DNA of 64,000 nucleotides from Polynucleobacter sp. AM-26B4 (GTDB lineage Bacteria > Pseudomonadota > Gammaproteobacteria > Burkholderiales > Burkholderiaceae), in the NCBI RefSeq assembly GCF_018882285.1, contig NZ_JACVOT010000001.1, forward strand, positions 310,001 through 374,000. The letters are read 5' to 3'. The notes under the pieces are model-generated. The model did no database searches and was not told where the DNA came from. It was given only the letters and a program-made list of their open reading frames with translations. The translations under genes were made by a program, and so were the position numbers. This document shows positions 28,391 through 36,766 of this stretch, piece after piece. The first letter of the stretch is position 1; every line of letters starts with the position of its first letter.

Positions 28391-28704
28391 ATGACATATA
28401 ATGACCTATCTTGCTGCGCAACATCAAATTTATTGTTTGCATGGTAGCGCCCCAAGCTGGGTTTGAAATAGCCAAAAATATTTCCAGGGTTCGCCTCTCC
28501 CCTGATGTAATGAGACGCAAAGTTGGCTGGCATAGTGCCGCGAACTGCGAAACAGATAAAAGAATTTAAGCGCACGCTGACCCGCAAAGAATAATAAGTC
28601 AGCGAGTGTAGTGAAGTTTGACATCACAGAGATTGCCTTGCGCAATCCCTTCAATTCCGTTTCGCTCACCGCGATGGCTGCCTGGCTGCAGGACGGAGAT
28701 TTAA
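28391..28704 (+). promoter_or_regulatory. Long rne leader with promoter and hairpins
   Basis: A 314-bp gap between divergent rluC and rne with no convincing ORF. A perfect TATAAT is at 28397-28402 near the rluC end, predicting a leader of close to 300 nt. Stems in the leader: CGCTGAC / GTCAGCG (28575-28581 with 28598-28604) around a 16-nt A-rich loop, and GATTGC / GCAATC (28631-28647). A GGAG Shine-Dalgarno stands 8 bp before the rne ATG. In Escherichia coli a similarly long rne leader mediates feedback control by RNase E; the same role here is inferred. Confidence 0.5.
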
Positions 28705-31296
28705 ATGAAACGAATGTTATTTAACGCTACCCAGCAAGAAGAGCTGCGCGTAGCCATTGTTGATGGTCAAAAACTGATCGACATTGATATTGAAACAGCT
28801 GGACGTGAACAACGTAAAGGCAATATCTACAAAGGCGTGATCACACGCATTGAACCCTCACTAGAAGCTTGCTTTGTGAACTACGGTGAAGAGCGTCATG
28901 GCTTTTTACCGTTCAAAGAGGTTTCAAGAGCTTATTTCAAGGACGGTATTGACGTTCGCTCAGCAGGCATCAAAGATGCTTTGCGCGAAGGACAAGAGAT
29001 CATCGTTCAGGTGGAAAAAGAAGAGCGCGGCAATAAAGGCGCTGCTTTAACCAGCTTCATCTCTTTGGCAGGTCGTTATTTGGTTCTAATGCCGAATAAT
29101 CCTAGAGGCGGTGGCGTATCTCGTCGTATTGAAGGCGAAGATCGCAACGAGTTGCGCGAAGCCATGAGCCAATTAACGGTTCCAGATGGCATGAGCATCA
29201 TTGCCAGAACTGCTGGAATTGGCAGAAGTGCCGAAGAATTGCAGTGGGACTTGAGCTACTTGATGCAGCTTTGGACAGCGATCGATGAAGCTGCCAACGG
29301 CAATCAAGCTCCTCTATTGATTTACTTAGAGTCTAGCTTGGTGATCCGAGCCATCAGAGACTACTTCCAGCCAGATATCGGTGAAATCCTCATCGATACC
29401 GATGAAATTTACGAACAAGCCAGCTCTTTCATGTCTGTGGTGATGCCTGACAACATGTCACGCGTCAAACGTTACCAAGACGATGTGCCTTTGTTCTCAC
29501 GCTTTCAAATTGAGCACCAAATTGAAACCGCTTACTCTCGTACAGTGACCCTGCCATCTGGTGGCGCGATCGTGATCGACCACACCGAAGCTTTGGTTTC
29601 TGTGGACGTGAACTCTGCTCGCTCAACCCGTGGTTCAGACATTGAAGAAACAGCTGCTAGAACCAACTTAGAAGCTGCGGACGAATTGGCTCGCCAAATG
29701 CGCTTGCGCGACTTGGGTGGCTTGATTGTGATCGACTTCATCGACATGGAGTCTTCAAAGAATCAAAAGGATGTTGAGCAACGCTTGAAAGACGCTTTGC
29801 GTCACGACCGCGCTCGCGTTCAAATGGGCAAAATCTCACGCTTTGGTCTTTTAGAACTATCGCGTCAGCGCTTGCGCCCTGCACTATCAGAAAGCAGCAA
29901 CGTTACTTGCCCTCGCTGTAATGGCACAGGCCATATCCGTGACACTGAATCTTCAGCATTGCAAGTTCTTCGCATCATTCAAGAAGAAGCGATGAAAGAA
30001 AACACTGCTGCGATTCACTGTCAGGTACCTGTGGATGTTGCAGCATTCTTGCTCAATGAGAAACGTGCTGAAGTGATCAAGATCGAAAGTCGTTTCAAAG
30101 TGAACGTCTTGCTATTGCCAAACAAGCACTTAGAAACACCTCATTACAAGCTTGAGCGTTTGCGCCATGATGATCCTCGTTTAGATGATCCAAAAGCAAG
30201 TTACGCCATGGCCGATGAAGCCAGCAAAGAACTTGAGTCTGACACCATCTTGAATCGCAAAGCTGAAGAAGCCAAGCCACGTCAAGAAGCAGCTGTTAAA
30301 GGTGTGAGACCAAGCCAACCTGCTCCTGCCAGCGTTCCACGCACAGAGCGCAAAGCGGCGGGTGAAAAGCAATCATCTGGTGGTTTGATCAGTTTCATTA
30401 AGAAACTTTTCGGCGCCAAAGAAGAAGTTAAGTCTGCTGAGAAGCGTCCAAACAACGGTCGCGGTCGTGGTGAAGCCAGTGATAGAAATGGTGATCGCAA
30501 TAACCGCAACCGCAATAACCGTAATCGCAACAACCGCAACAAGAATGAAGCGGGCGAGCGCAATCAAACTCCACGCGATGGTGAAGAGAAGGCTGACAAC
30601 AAAGAAGCGCGTCAACCAAACCAACGCAATGGTCGCAATCAACAGCGTCAAAATAAACCTGAAGCCAATCAAGAGGCGAAAGCAGATCAAGCAAAAGATT
30701 TGTTGACTCATGCTGATGTTCCGCCAAATGGTGAGGCTGGTGAAGCAGATGAGCGCCGTCGTGGTCGTAATCGTCGCGGTCGCAACCGTGGTCGTGATCG
30801 TGCAGACCGTCCGGAAAACACTCAAGACACCAATCTTGATGGCTCAGATGTTTCAGCACCAGCGGCAATTTCAGCACCAGCGGTTGTAGCAGTAGCTGCA
30901 TCTGTTGTGAATGATTCAGCGAATGTTGAGTCTTCAGTTAACGTTGCAAGTACTCCGACCCCAACTGCAGCACCAGAAGTTGTTGCACCGACATATGTTG
31001 CCCCAGCAGCTGTTTCTGTTGAAGCTCCAGTAGCCACTCCAACTCCAGCGCCTGCGCCAATGCCAAAAGTTGAGTTTCAGCCATTAAAAACGTCTGAACT
31101 TACTTCAGTGATTGAGTCTGCTGGAATGGTATGGGTGAACACAGATCACCAGAAATTAGAAGAAGTTCGTGTGCAAATTGCTGCTGAGCCAGTGATTTCT
31201 CACCCGCCACGTGAGCCAAAGCCACCTGTTGAAGTTTCAACTGGCCCTATGGTTCTAGTAGAAACTGGCGGAAAAGAACAAACCATCGAAAAATGA
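28705..31296 (+). CDS. rne: Ribonuclease E
   Basis: Major mRNA-decay and rRNA/tRNA-processing endoribonuclease, 863 residues. The S1 domain is at about 35-120, the catalytic DNase I-like region with [13 protein letters not shown] near 297-309 and [12 protein letters not shown] near 341 holds the metal-binding aspartates, and the zinc-link CPRCNGTG is near 402. The C-terminal scaffold from about 510 is disordered: an Arg/Asn-rich RNA-binding stretch (about 580-650), Pro/Ala/Val-rich linker (about 725-800), and a conserved-looking terminal segment [10 protein letters not shown]. An amphipathic segment [10 protein letters not shown] near 572 may be a membrane anchor. Confidence 0.97.
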   Translation: MKRMLFNATQQEELRVAIVDGQKLIDIDIETAGREQRKGNIYKGVITRIEPSLEACFVNYGEERHGFLPFKEVSRAYFKDGIDVRSAGIKDALREGQEIIVQVEKEERGNKGAALTSFISLAGRYLVLMPNNPRGGGVSRRIEGEDRNELREAMSQLTVPDGMSIIARTAGIGRSAEELQWDLSYLMQLWTAIDEAANGNQAPLLIYLESSLVIRAIRDYFQPDIGEILIDTDEIYEQASSFMSVVMPDNMSRVKRYQDDVPLFSRFQIEHQIETAYSRTVTLPSGGAIVIDHTEALVSVDVNSARSTRGSDIEETAARTNLEAADELARQMRLRDLGGLIVIDFIDMESSKNQKDVEQRLKDALRHDRARVQMGKISRFGLLELSRQRLRPALSESSNVTCPRCNGTGHIRDTESSALQVLRIIQEEAMKENTAAIHCQVPVDVAAFLLNEKRAEVIKIESRFKVNVLLLPNKHLETPHYKLERLRHDDPRLDDPKASYAMADEASKELESDTILNRKAEEAKPRQEAAVKGVRPSQPAPASVPRTERKAAGEKQSSGGLISFIKKLFGAKEEVKSAEKRPNNGRGRGEASDRNGDRNNRNRNNRNRNNRNKNEAGERNQTPRDGEEKADNKEARQPNQRNGRNQQRQNKPEANQEAKADQAKDLLTHADVPPNGEAGEADERRRGRNRRGRNRGRDRADRPENTQDTNLDGSDVSAPAAISAPAVVAVAASVVNDSANVESSVNVASTPTPTAAPEVVAPTYVAPAAVSVEAPVATPTPAPAPMPKVEFQPLKTSELTSVIESAGMVWVNTDHQKLEEVRVQIAAEPVISHPPREPKPPVEVSTGPMVLVETGGKEQTIEK
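30496..30540 (+). repeat. Three tandem 15-bp repeats inside rne
   Basis: Units at 30496-30510, 30511-30525 and 30526-30540 each encode Arg-Asn-Asn-Arg-Asn (CGCAATAACCGCAAC and two variants with one or two silent changes). They cover residues 598-612 in the arginine-rich RNA-binding part of the scaffold. Copy number could vary among strains. Confidence 0.85.
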
Positions 31297-31318
31297 ACTT
31301 AGTTCTACAATGAGGGTT

Positions 31319-32434
31319 ATGTCAGAAAGAGTCATACCCCTCATTGATGAGCGCCAAAGAAAAATCGACAGTCATGTTCCGGTCATCCCGGAACAACTGT
31401 TGACGCCGAATGGCCTGCTCGCCGACACGCGCGGTCGACGTCTTCATGATTTAAGAATTTCAGTCACCGATCGCTGTAACTTTCGGTGTACTTATTGCAT
31501 GCCCAAAGAGGTCTTCGATAAAGATTACCCCTATTTATCTCATGGGGATCTTTTAAGTTTTGAAGAGATCGTTCGTTTGGCAAAAATCTACATCGAGCAC
31601 GGCGTAGAAAAAATCCGCTTAACTGGTGGCGAACCCCTGCTTCGCAAACACATTGAAAAACTGATTGAGATGTTGGCCTCTTTGAAAACTTTGAGTGGCC
31701 AACCATTGGATTTAACACTGACCACCAACGGCAGCTTACTGCGTAAAAAAGCTCAGGCTTTGAAAGATGCTGGCTTGACCAGAATGACCATCAGCTTGGA
31801 TGGTTTGGACGATGCGACCTTTCAGCAGATGAATGATGTTGGCTTTCCGGTTGGCGATGTTTTAGATGGCATTGAAGCAGCCCGTGAAGTTGGCTTTAAA
31901 AATATCAAAGTCAACATGGTTGTTAAGAAGGGAACAAATGATCACGAGATCATTCCAATGGCCAAGTACTTCAAAGGCAGTGATGTGATTCTGCGTTTCA
32001 TTGAGTTCATGGACGTGGGTGCATCAAATGGTTGGAATATGACAGAAGTTCTACCTTCTGCTGCTGTGATTGCCAAGATTCATGAAACGTTCCCATTGAC
32101 CAATATTGATCCTAATTACCCGGGTGAAGTTGCTGAACGCTGGCGCTATGTTGATGGATCTGGTGAAGTTGGCGTGATTTCCAGTGTGACGCAGGCCTTT
32201 TGCAAAGATTGCTCAAGAGCTCGTTTGTCGACTGAAGGAAAAATGTATTTGTGTTTGTTTGCCACAGAAGGCCACGATTTAAAAGCTTTGCTGCGTGCCG
32301 GCAAATCAGATTTAGAGATCAGCAATGCCATTGCGCAAGTTTGGTCTCATCGCACCGATCGATATTCTGAATTGCGCGGATCTCCAGAAATGGAAGGTAA
32401 GCGCAAAGTTGAAATGTCGTATATCGGTGGCTAA
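31319..32434 (+). CDS. moaA: GTP 3',8-cyclase MoaA (molybdenum cofactor)
   Basis: Radical-SAM enzyme for the first step of molybdopterin synthesis. Started at ATG 31319 ([12 protein letters not shown]), 371 residues; an ATG three codons upstream (31310) is also possible, and neither has an ideally spaced Shine-Dalgarno. The SAM cluster CNFRCTYC is near residue 53, the GGEPLLR motif near 101, and the second cluster cysteines in [12 protein letters not shown] and YLCLF near 290-310. The C-terminal double glycine (YIGG) required for activity is present. It lies 22 bp after rne. Confidence 0.95.
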   Translation: MSERVIPLIDERQRKIDSHVPVIPEQLLTPNGLLADTRGRRLHDLRISVTDRCNFRCTYCMPKEVFDKDYPYLSHGDLLSFEEIVRLAKIYIEHGVEKIRLTGGEPLLRKHIEKLIEMLASLKTLSGQPLDLTLTTNGSLLRKKAQALKDAGLTRMTISLDGLDDATFQQMNDVGFPVGDVLDGIEAAREVGFKNIKVNMVVKKGTNDHEIIPMAKYFKGSDVILRFIEFMDVGASNGWNMTEVLPSAAVIAKIHETFPLTNIDPNYPGEVAERWRYVDGSGEVGVISSVTQAFCKDCSRARLSTEGKMYLCLFATEGHDLKALLRAGKSDLEISNAIAQVWSHRTDRYSELRGSPEMEGKRKVEMSYIGG

Positions 32435-32467
32435 ATATTTTCATCAGCTAAAACAAGAGATGTCTCG

Positions 32468-33763
32468 ATGAGTTCATTACCTACCCTCAATTCAGTAGTC
32501 ACTTGCATGTCTGACTATGACCCAGAATCATTAAGGGTTGAGGTCGCAAGTAAAGTTGTTGATGAATTTGTTCGACCAGCATCATTAGCTCTTGAAACAG
32601 AAACAGTCTCCATCTATGACTCATTGGGACGTGTTCTGGCCAATGACATCATCTCTCCAATCAATGTTCCCTCTGCTGATAATTCAGCCATGGATGGCTA
32701 TGCCTTCAGTGGAGCATCGATTGTTAAAGACGGGGTAACTTCTTTGACAATGATTGGTAAAGGCTTTGCTGGCAATGCATTTGACGGCAAGGTGAATCAA
32801 GGCGAATGCGTTCGCATCATGACAGGTGCCGTGATGCCTGCTGGCTGTGACACCACCATTCCTCAAGAATTAGTCAAAGTTGATGGCGAGCAGATTCAGT
32901 TTCAATCTTCTGTGATCAAAGCAGGCGACAACCGACGCTTAAAAGGTGAGGATCTGTCGATTGGTCAAGCCGCCTTATCTGCTGGCAAGATCATCAGACC
33001 ATCAGATTTAGGATTGATCGCTTCTTTAGGCATGGGCTCCGTGACAGTCAAACGCCGCCTCAAAGTTGGATTCTTTTCAACCGGTGATGAGCTTCGCTCG
33101 ATTGGTCAGCCCTTAGATGATGGTTGCGTGTATGACAGCAATCGCTACACACTCTTTGGCATGTTGAGTCGTCTGAATGTTGAGCTTCATGACTTTGGTG
33201 TTGTGAAAGATGATCCAGATGCGATGCGCGCCACCTTCAGTCAAGCAGCTGCGACTTGTGATGCAGTGATCACTTCTGGCGGAGTCTCTGTAGGAGAAGC
33301 TGATTACACCAAGCAAATCATGCGCGAACTTGGGGACGTGAGCTTTTGGAAAATTGCCATGCGCCCTGGTAGACCGATGGCTTTCGGTTCAATTCAAGGC
33401 GATCAACATCGCGCCGTTTTATTTGGTTTGCCAGGTAATCCCGTGGCCGTGATGGTGACCTTCTATCAATTTGTCAGAAATGCTTTATTGGCCATGAGTG
33501 GTACAACTCAAGTAGCCCCACCGATGATGCAAGCAAAAACGGTCGAAGCAATCCGTAAACGTCCTGGTCGTACTGAGTTTCAACGAGGCATCTTGTCTAC
33601 TGATGCGACTGGCAATAGAACAGTGCGCATCACTGGTGCCCAAGGATCAGGGGTTCTGCGCTCCATGAGTGAAGCAGATTGCTTCATTGTTTTGGCGCAC
33701 GATCAAGAAAATATCCAGGCGGGCGATACGGTTGGAGTGGTTTTATTTGAAGGCTTGGTCTAA
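32468..33763 (+). CDS. moeA: Molybdopterin molybdotransferase
   Basis: Inserts molybdenum into adenylylated molybdopterin; 431 residues. Family motifs include the SADNSAMDGYAF segment near residue 70, EDLSIGQAALSAGK, the STGDEL motif of the MoCF domain and GGVSVGEADY, then LPGNPVAVMVTF. The first 15-20 residues are poorly conserved. It follows moaA by 33 bp; mobA, often between them in relatives, is not here. mogA lies 8.4 kb downstream. Confidence 0.94.
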   Translation: MSSLPTLNSVVTCMSDYDPESLRVEVASKVVDEFVRPASLALETETVSIYDSLGRVLANDIISPINVPSADNSAMDGYAFSGASIVKDGVTSLTMIGKGFAGNAFDGKVNQGECVRIMTGAVMPAGCDTTIPQELVKVDGEQIQFQSSVIKAGDNRRLKGEDLSIGQAALSAGKIIRPSDLGLIASLGMGSVTVKRRLKVGFFSTGDELRSIGQPLDDGCVYDSNRYTLFGMLSRLNVELHDFGVVKDDPDAMRATFSQAAATCDAVITSGGVSVGEADYTKQIMRELGDVSFWKIAMRPGRPMAFGSIQGDQHRAVLFGLPGNPVAVMVTFYQFVRNALLAMSGTTQVAPPMMQAKTVEAIRKRPGRTEFQRGILSTDATGNRTVRITGAQGSGVLRSMSEADCFIVLAHDQENIQAGDTVGVVLFEGLV

Positions 33764-33836
33764 ATAAGCCCCACAGCAAGGGCTTTAGAGCACAAAAGTC
33801 TTATTGCAACGCAACATTAATTTTAGATTTGGTATA

Positions 33837-33852
33837 GAATTGCGTGCAATTC
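33837..33852 (+). promoter_or_regulatory. Perfect inverted repeat at a TATAGAAT promoter element
   Basis: GAATTGC-GT-GCAATTC is a perfect 7-2-7 inverted repeat, starting within a -10-like TATAGAAT (33833-33840) and lying 31 bp before the ATG of the 105-aa membrane protein. No strong -35 is seen. The layout suits an operator over the transcription start. Confidence 0.45.
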
Positions 33853-33883
33853 AACCAATATTTACTTTTCACCAAAAAATAAA

Positions 33884-34201
33884 ATGCCAAGTACCAAATA
33901 CACCAAAAGAGAAATTGTGTATGTCGACCCTCTTCATACGGCCAAGACATTGGTGTTGGTGTATTTGAGTTTTTCAGTGCCGGTTGTTTTGTTGGCTCTC
34001 TTCGTTGCTTTCGTAAGAGATGGTGAATTGCCTGGTTTCACAGTGATTTCAGCATTGATTCTGAATGCCTTGGTTGGCTTTGGTTTGCTGTGGTTAGCAT
34101 GCAAAGTTTACAACTGGGTGGCTGATAGATTTGGTGGCATCGAGGTGGCTGTTAAAGAGACCACTATCAATGACACCAAAACCACTACTGCTCAAGATTA
34201 A
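33884..34201 (+). CDS. Small two-helix membrane protein, unknown function
   Basis: A 105-residue protein with two clear transmembrane segments (about 20-43 and 52-75). The N-terminus (KYTKREIVYVDPLHTAKTL) is conserved-looking and basic, and the tail is polar and Thr-rich. There is no Shine-Dalgarno; the upstream region is AT-rich with an inverted repeat over the putative start site. It lies downstream of moeA, but its own promoter and a weak hairpin (33766-33785) suggest separate transcription. I do not recognise the family. Confidence 0.6.
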   Translation: MPSTKYTKREIVYVDPLHTAKTLVLVYLSFSVPVVLLALFVAFVRDGELPGFTVISALILNALVGFGLLWLACKVYNWVADRFGGIEVAVKETTINDTKTTTAQD

Positions 34202-34234
34202 GTTTTAATCTTCTCAATTTAAATCATTCCAGCT

Positions 34235-35215
34235 TCAAGCTTTCAATAAATTTGGTGGCGTTTGACCATTCAAACCAGCCAAACAATTTTTGATCGCTAA
34301 CTGAATCATCGCTCTTCTGGTTTTCTCTGTAGCGCTCGCCATGTGCGGAGCTAACACCACATTCTTCAATGCCAATAATTCTGGAATCACTTTCGGCTCA
34401 CCTTCGAACACATCCAAGCCTGCACCAAAAATTCTGTTTTCTTTAAGAGCCTTGGCAAGAGCCAACTCATCAACGATGCCGCCACGCGCAATATTCACAA
34501 GGGTTGCAGACGGTTTCATTAAATTCAATTCCTTTTCACCAAAGAGATGATGGTTCTCTGGGGTGTAAGGCATGACCAAAATAATGTGATCAGATTGTTT
34601 GAGCAAAGTCTCACGATCAACATAAGTAGCACCGCATTCTTTTTCCAAGTCCTCAGACAAACGTGAACGATTGAAGTAAGTCACATTCATATTGAAACCG
34701 CGCGCACGCTTGGCAATTGCTTGACCAATGCGACCCATGCCCATAATGCCTAAAGTCGAGTGATGAATATCCATGGATAGTGGCGCATCACAAATTGAGA
34801 ACTTACCCCAATGCCCCGCCCTTAACCATTGCTCACTTTCAGTGACACGACGTGCTGTTGCCATCATCAAAGTGAAACCAAAATCAGCTGTGGTATCTGT
34901 CAACACATCCGGTGTGTTCGTGGCCATCACATTGGCCGCCTTAAATGCTGGCATGTCTAAGTTGTTGTAACCGACTGCAATGTTTGAAACAATTTTTAAA
35001 TTTGGGGAAGCCTTCAGAATATCTGCATCAACGCGCTCACCGCCTGACACAATCGCCGCATCCTTATCGGCCAAAGCAGCTTTCAAATCAACTGCATTCC
35101 AAAGGTGATCGTCCTGGTTTGATTGAACAATAGCGACCTTCTCTAATTCAGCCAAAAGATCTGGAAAAATGGCGCGCGCCACCAAAATCTTCGGTTTTTG
35201 TGCATTTTGTGACAT
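34235..35215 (-). CDS. D-2-hydroxyacid dehydrogenase (glyoxylate/hydroxypyruvate reductase type)
   Basis: NAD(P)H-dependent reductase, 326 residues. The Rossmann motif is GIMGMGRIGQAIAKRA near residue 157. Substrate-binding and catalytic residues are in NIARGGIVDE (Arg), GLDVFEGEP (Glu) and LAPHMASAT (His). The closest functional labels are glyoxylate/hydroxypyruvate or 2-ketogluconate reductase; sequence alone does not decide. It is divergent from fdxA, and a Fnr-like box (35266-35279) lies between them. Confidence 0.88.
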   Translation of the reverse strand: MSQNAQKPKILVARAIFPDLLAELEKVAIVQSNQDDHLWNAVDLKAALADKDAAIVSGGERVDADILKASPNLKIVSNIAVGYNNLDMPAFKAANVMATNTPDVLTDTTADFGFTLMMATARRVTESEQWLRAGHWGKFSICDAPLSMDIHHSTLGIMGMGRIGQAIAKRARGFNMNVTYFNRSRLSEDLEKECGATYVDRETLLKQSDHIILVMPYTPENHHLFGEKELNLMKPSATLVNIARGGIVDELALAKALKENRIFGAGLDVFEGEPKVIPELLALKNVVLAPHMASATEKTRRAMIQLAIKNCLAGLNGQTPPNLLKA

Positions 35216-35265
35216 ATTTGTCTCCTATTTTTATACGTTTTATTGATTTTCTTTATTGTATGTCA

Positions 35266-35279
35266 TTGATTTAAATCAC
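35266..35279. promoter_or_regulatory. Fnr/Crp-family box between a 2-hydroxyacid dehydrogenase gene and fdxA
   Basis: TTGATTTAAATCAC matches the Fnr consensus TTGAT-N4-ATCAA in nine of ten defined positions. It lies 51 bp upstream of one start codon and 100 bp upstream of the other. Oxygen-responsive control of the ferredoxin gene would make sense but is inferred. Confidence 0.4.
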
Positions 35280-35378
35280 ATAGAAATGCCGATGACACGG
35301 CTAAGAATAAGGCTATCTGCAATATTTTGCCCCGTCTAAGATAAAATATCGGTTTTCGTCTTCTTTGAGATTGATGCC

Positions 35379-35702
35379 ATGACTTATGTTGTAACTGAAG
35401 CTTGTATTCGTTGTAAATACACCGATTGCGTTGATGTTTGCCCAGTCGATTGTTTCCGTGAGGGTCCTAACTTCTTGGTCATTGATCCTGATGAGTGCAT
35501 CGATTGCGCCGTCTGCGTTCCAGAATGCCCAGTCAATGCCATTTATGCCGAAGATGATGTGCCAGGTGATCAACAGGCTTACATCAAACTCAACGTTGAG
35601 CTCGCCGCCAAATGGCCTTCAATCACCAAGTCAAAAGAAGGCTTGGCTGATGCAGACGACTGGAAAGATAAGAAAAATAAATTAAGCGAATTAGTTCGCT
35701 AA
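35379..35702 (+). CDS. fdxA: Ferredoxin FdxA (7Fe-8S type)
   Basis: Small soluble electron carrier, 107 residues. Two cluster motifs are visible: [18 protein letters not shown] at the N-terminus, where the spacing suits a 3Fe-4S cluster, and [13 protein letters not shown] for the 4Fe-4S cluster. The C-terminal extension (about 60 residues) is typical of FdxA from proteobacteria. A ferredoxin reductase gene follows 20 bp later, a likely redox partner. Confidence 0.95.
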   Translation: MTYVVTEACIRCKYTDCVDVCPVDCFREGPNFLVIDPDECIDCAVCVPECPVNAIYAEDDVPGDQQAYIKLNVELAAKWPSITKSKEGLADADDWKDKKNKLSELVR

Positions 35703-35722
35703 AGTATCTTTAGAAAGATCCT

Positions 35723-36766
35723 GTGGCTGATAAACAAGCACCCATTGAGACAGATGCAATTGTTATCGGCGCAGGACCGGTAGGTCTTTATCAAGTATTT
35801 CAGCTAGGCTTATTGGGCATCAAAGTTCATTTAATTGATGCCCTGCCTCAGGCAGGCGGTCAATGCGTTGAACTCTACGCTGACAAACCCATTTACGATA
35901 TTCCCGGCATTCCATTTTGTACCGGTCAAGAATTAATTGATCGCTTGCAAGAGCAAATCAAAGTTCTACAAACACCCTCTCATTTCAATCAAGAAGTCAC
36001 TCTGGTGAAAAAACGTGCCGATGGTCGTTTTGATGTGCAGACATCGCAAGAATCATTCATCAGTAAAGTCATCGTTGTTTCTGCGGGTGTGGGCGCATTC
36101 AAAGCTCGCAAATTGTCATTGCCTGGCATTGACGCTTACGAAGGCAAGCAAGTCTTTTATAAATTCAAGCAAGCCAAACAATTTGCCCAGCAAGATGTTG
36201 TGATCAATGGTGGGGAAACTGCTGCCCTAGAGGCCGCTGTTGCATTAGCTGGGATTGCGAAAAGCGTCACCTTGGTTCACAGACGCGATGTTTTTAAAGC
36301 TGAAGAGTCTTTGATTCAGCGCTTTCAAAAATTATGCGCCGAAGGCTTGATCAAGGTTCAAGTAGGACAGGTCGCCAATTTCAAAGCAAGTGGCGAAAAA
36401 ATAAGCAGCTTAGAAGTCACAGACTTTGATGGGCAAACGCATCACCTGCCTTTAGATGCCCTTCTTCCTTTACTTGGGATATCACCAAAGTTAGGACCTA
36501 TTGCTGATTGGGGCATTGATTTAGAAAATAAACAGGTATTGGTAGATACGGAAAAGTTTCAAAGCAGCACTGCTGGTATTTTTGCCGTGGGCGATATCAA
36601 TACCTACCCTGGAAAAAAGAAATTAATCGTGTGTGGTTTTCATGAAGCAACTTTGGCTGCTTATGGATGCGCTGCTCATGTTTATCCTGGGCAAGCAATA
36701 CATCTGCAATACACAACCACCTCACCCAAACTGCATGAGATTCTTGGCGTCACGCCACAAGCTTAG
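35723..36766 (+). CDS. Ferredoxin--NADP(+) reductase (thioredoxin-reductase-like)
   Basis: FAD-dependent oxidoreductase, 347 residues, beginning with GTG 35723-35725. The FAD motif is VIGAGPVGLYQVFQLG near residue 15; the second nucleotide motif is VINGGETAALEAAVALA near residue 160; FAVGDINTYPGKK near 290 contacts FAD. The CxxC of thioredoxin reductase is missing, which fits the thioredoxin-reductase-like ferredoxin reductases. It is directly downstream of fdxA. It overlaps the convergent FbpB-like gene by four bases. Confidence 0.92.
   Translation: MADKQAPIETDAIVIGAGPVGLYQVFQLGLLGIKVHLIDALPQAGGQCVELYADKPIYDIPGIPFCTGQELIDRLQEQIKVLQTPSHFNQEVTLVKKRADGRFDVQTSQESFISKVIVVSAGVGAFKARKLSLPGIDAYEGKQVFYKFKQAKQFAQQDVVINGGETAALEAAVALAGIAKSVTLVHRRDVFKAEESLIQRFQKLCAEGLIKVQVGQVANFKASGEKISSLEVTDFDGQTHHLPLDALLPLLGISPKLGPIADWGIDLENKQVLVDTEKFQSSTAGIFAVGDINTYPGKKKLIVCGFHEATLAAYGCAAHVYPGQAIHLQYTTTSPKLHEILGVTPQA

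Noticed and set aside
30282..30901. Long antisense open frames opposite the rne tail
   Set aside because: They arise from the codon bias of the Arg/Asn- and Ala-rich region of RNase E; composition is extreme and no start signal is present.
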